DNA from: Symbiodinium natans
Lineage: Eukaryota > Sar > Dinophyceae > Suessiales > Symbiodiniaceae
DNA: 12,500 nucleotides
NCBI GenBank assembly: GCA_905221605.1
Contig: CAJNDS010002035.1
Span: forward strand, 320,555-333,054
Direction: 5' to 3'
Part shown: positions 12,010 through 12,500 of the stretch, piece by piece
Position numbering within the stretch: the first letter of the stretch is position 1
Layout of the letters: the number at the start of each line of letters is the position of its first letter
Notes under the pieces: model-generated
What the model was told of the DNA's origin: nothing
Databases searched by the model: none
What the model saw: the letters and a program-made list of their open reading frames with translations, nothing else
Made by a program: the position numbers and the translations under genes

Positions 12010-12067
12010 ACCCTAAACCCTATACCCTAAACCCTAAACCCTAAACCTTAAACCCTAAACCCTAAAC
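11998..12067 (-). repeat. CCCTAAA array
   Basis: Ten units with CCCTGAA, CCCTATA and CCTTAAA variants. Confidence 0.95.
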
Positions 12068-12407
12068 TCGATTCTTGTTGGGCCTTGCCTTGGTTCTGCC
12101 TACTTTCCTGGCCGATTCCTGCCGTCTTCGCCGGCTGCAAAGTATCACCGAGAGTGCCGCCATGCCTAGTCTTATGCGCGAGTTTGAGGCCAGCACGGCA
12201 GTCATCGGAAGCTGGAGTGGTATCCCTAACCCTTTCCTAGAATCCTCTTGCCCTGCACCCAAACAGCTGCGACCCCACAACCCTTGGCGCACTGCTGCTA
12301 CTGAAACAACTCACTTCAACGGAGACACCTTACATTGGATGAAGGTGATCAACAAAGCATGTCGAGTTTCCCCCCCCCCCCCACACTTGTGCTCTTCATA
12401 CTCATGA
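12066..12407 (+). CDS. Open frame of about 113 codons, unidentified
   Basis: From the edge of a CCCTAAA tract the plus strand is open to the TGA at 12405-12407. It reads LALVLPTFLADSCRLRRLQS, then ITESAAMPSLMREFEASTAV, IGSWSGIPNPFLESSCPAP and HFNGDTLHWMKVINKACRV. The first in-frame ATG is at 12162. The frame crosses a run of 13 C at 12370-12382, coding SPPPPH, where length errors would shift it, so the end is uncertain. The minus strand is open for 76 codons over 12062-12292. I prefer the plus strand because its codons and composition look more natural. Family unknown. Confidence 0.3.
   Translation, partial: TRFLLGLALVLPTFLADSCRLRRLQSITESAAMPSLMREFEASTAVIGSWSGIPNPFLESSCPAPKQLRPHNPWRTAATETTHFNGDTLHWMKVINKACRVSPPPPHLCSSYS
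12370..12382 (+). repeat. Run of 13 C
   Basis: A perfect C homopolymer inside an open frame, prone to length error in replication and sequencing. Confidence 0.95.
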
Positions 12408-12418
12408 CAATCCCTGAC

Positions 12419-12500
12419 ATGGCTACCGGCCTACTTCGGCTCAAGGTTTGTTATGTTATTCGCCTGCGTGATTTGCCTTTGAACTCGCCAGGCCGAAGTC
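12419..12500 (+). CDS. Possible start of a gene, cut by the window edge
   Basis: An ATG at 12419 opens 27 codons that continue past the window: MATGLLRLKVCYVIRLRDL, then PLNSPGRS. It follows the preceding frame by 12 bases in another phase. CTCAAG followed by GTTTGT at 12447-12452 could be a donor site. ACTTCGGC (12433-12440) and GCCGAAGT (12492-12499) form an 8-bp inverted repeat. Too short to identify. Confidence 0.2.
   Translation, partial: MATGLLRLKVCYVIRLRDLPLNSPGRS

Noticed and set aside
427-12067. CRISPR array
   Set aside because: Repeats are contiguous 7-8-mers without regular spacers.
12062-12292. 76-codon minus-strand frame
   Set aside because: Antisense to a longer, more natural plus-strand frame; its Arg-rich end is typical of a shadow.
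12428-12448. Dinoflagellate spliced-leader relic (ends in GGCTCAAG)
   Set aside because: Only about 13 of 21 positions match the leader I know, mainly its last eight bases; the TTTTGGCTTGAA at 9125-9136 is no better.
1-12500. True chromosome terminus
   Set aside because: Polarity flips and unique sequence at both window ends rule out a simple terminal telomere.

Overview
This looks like nuclear DNA of a eukaryotic alga or protist with plant-type TTTAGGG telomeric heptamers, most likely a dinoflagellate. Two things support that. First, about 45 tracts of TTTAGGG/CCCTAAA and near variants run through the whole window. Second, a 178-codon piece of mitochondrial cox1 (minus strand, 11208-11741) has the wording I associate with dinoflagellate cox1. 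Another alveolate using TTTAGGG cannot be excluded. No prokaryotic features (operons, Shine-Dalgarno sites, tRNAs, rRNAs, CRISPR, insertion sequences) are visible.

The layout is a mosaic. Telomere-like tracts of about 20 to 240 bp alternate with unique islands of about 40 to 700 bp. The tracts occur in both polarities and switch repeatedly, so this is neither a normal chromosome end nor a single interstitial array. Some tracts are pure TTTAGGG (3332-3449, 5721-5812). Others are locally homogenised variants: 18 consecutive CCCTGAA (4909-5034), 12 consecutive CCCTTAAA octamers (9796-9891), a CCCGAAA block (6165-6227), CCCTCAA/CCCTTAA in a 67-bp higher-order unit (7141-7282), and a TTCAGGG/CTTAGGG/TTTAGGG block series (10397-10487).

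Region by region: 1-2000 holds long arrays of both polarities, including a near-symmetric inverted pair at 892-979 and 1071-1159, plus exon-like frames on the minus strand (492-617, 1339-1665). 2000-4500 holds degenerate arrays, two copies of a dispersed short repeat (3141-3230, 3775-3865) and short open frames. 4500-7400 holds variant arrays and several short GC-rich frames. 7400-10400 has smaller tracts around exon-like islands on both strands. 10488-11187 is the longest repeat-free island, with a roughly 185-codon frame broken by one TGA. 11208-11741 is the cox1 fragment, and 11742-12500 has more tracts and two coding-like frames.

No intact, recognisable nuclear gene is present. Pure heptamer arrays put stop codons in all six frames within about 21 nt, so every open frame ends soon after it enters one. 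The coding-like islands are therefore best read as exon pieces or gene fragments. They lie on both strands and do not form an evident single gene. Apart from cox1 I recognise no protein family with confidence, and most coding calls below are tentative readings based on open frame, codon choice and amino-acid texture. Assembly chimerism between repeat tracts is a serious alternative for the mosaic as a whole.
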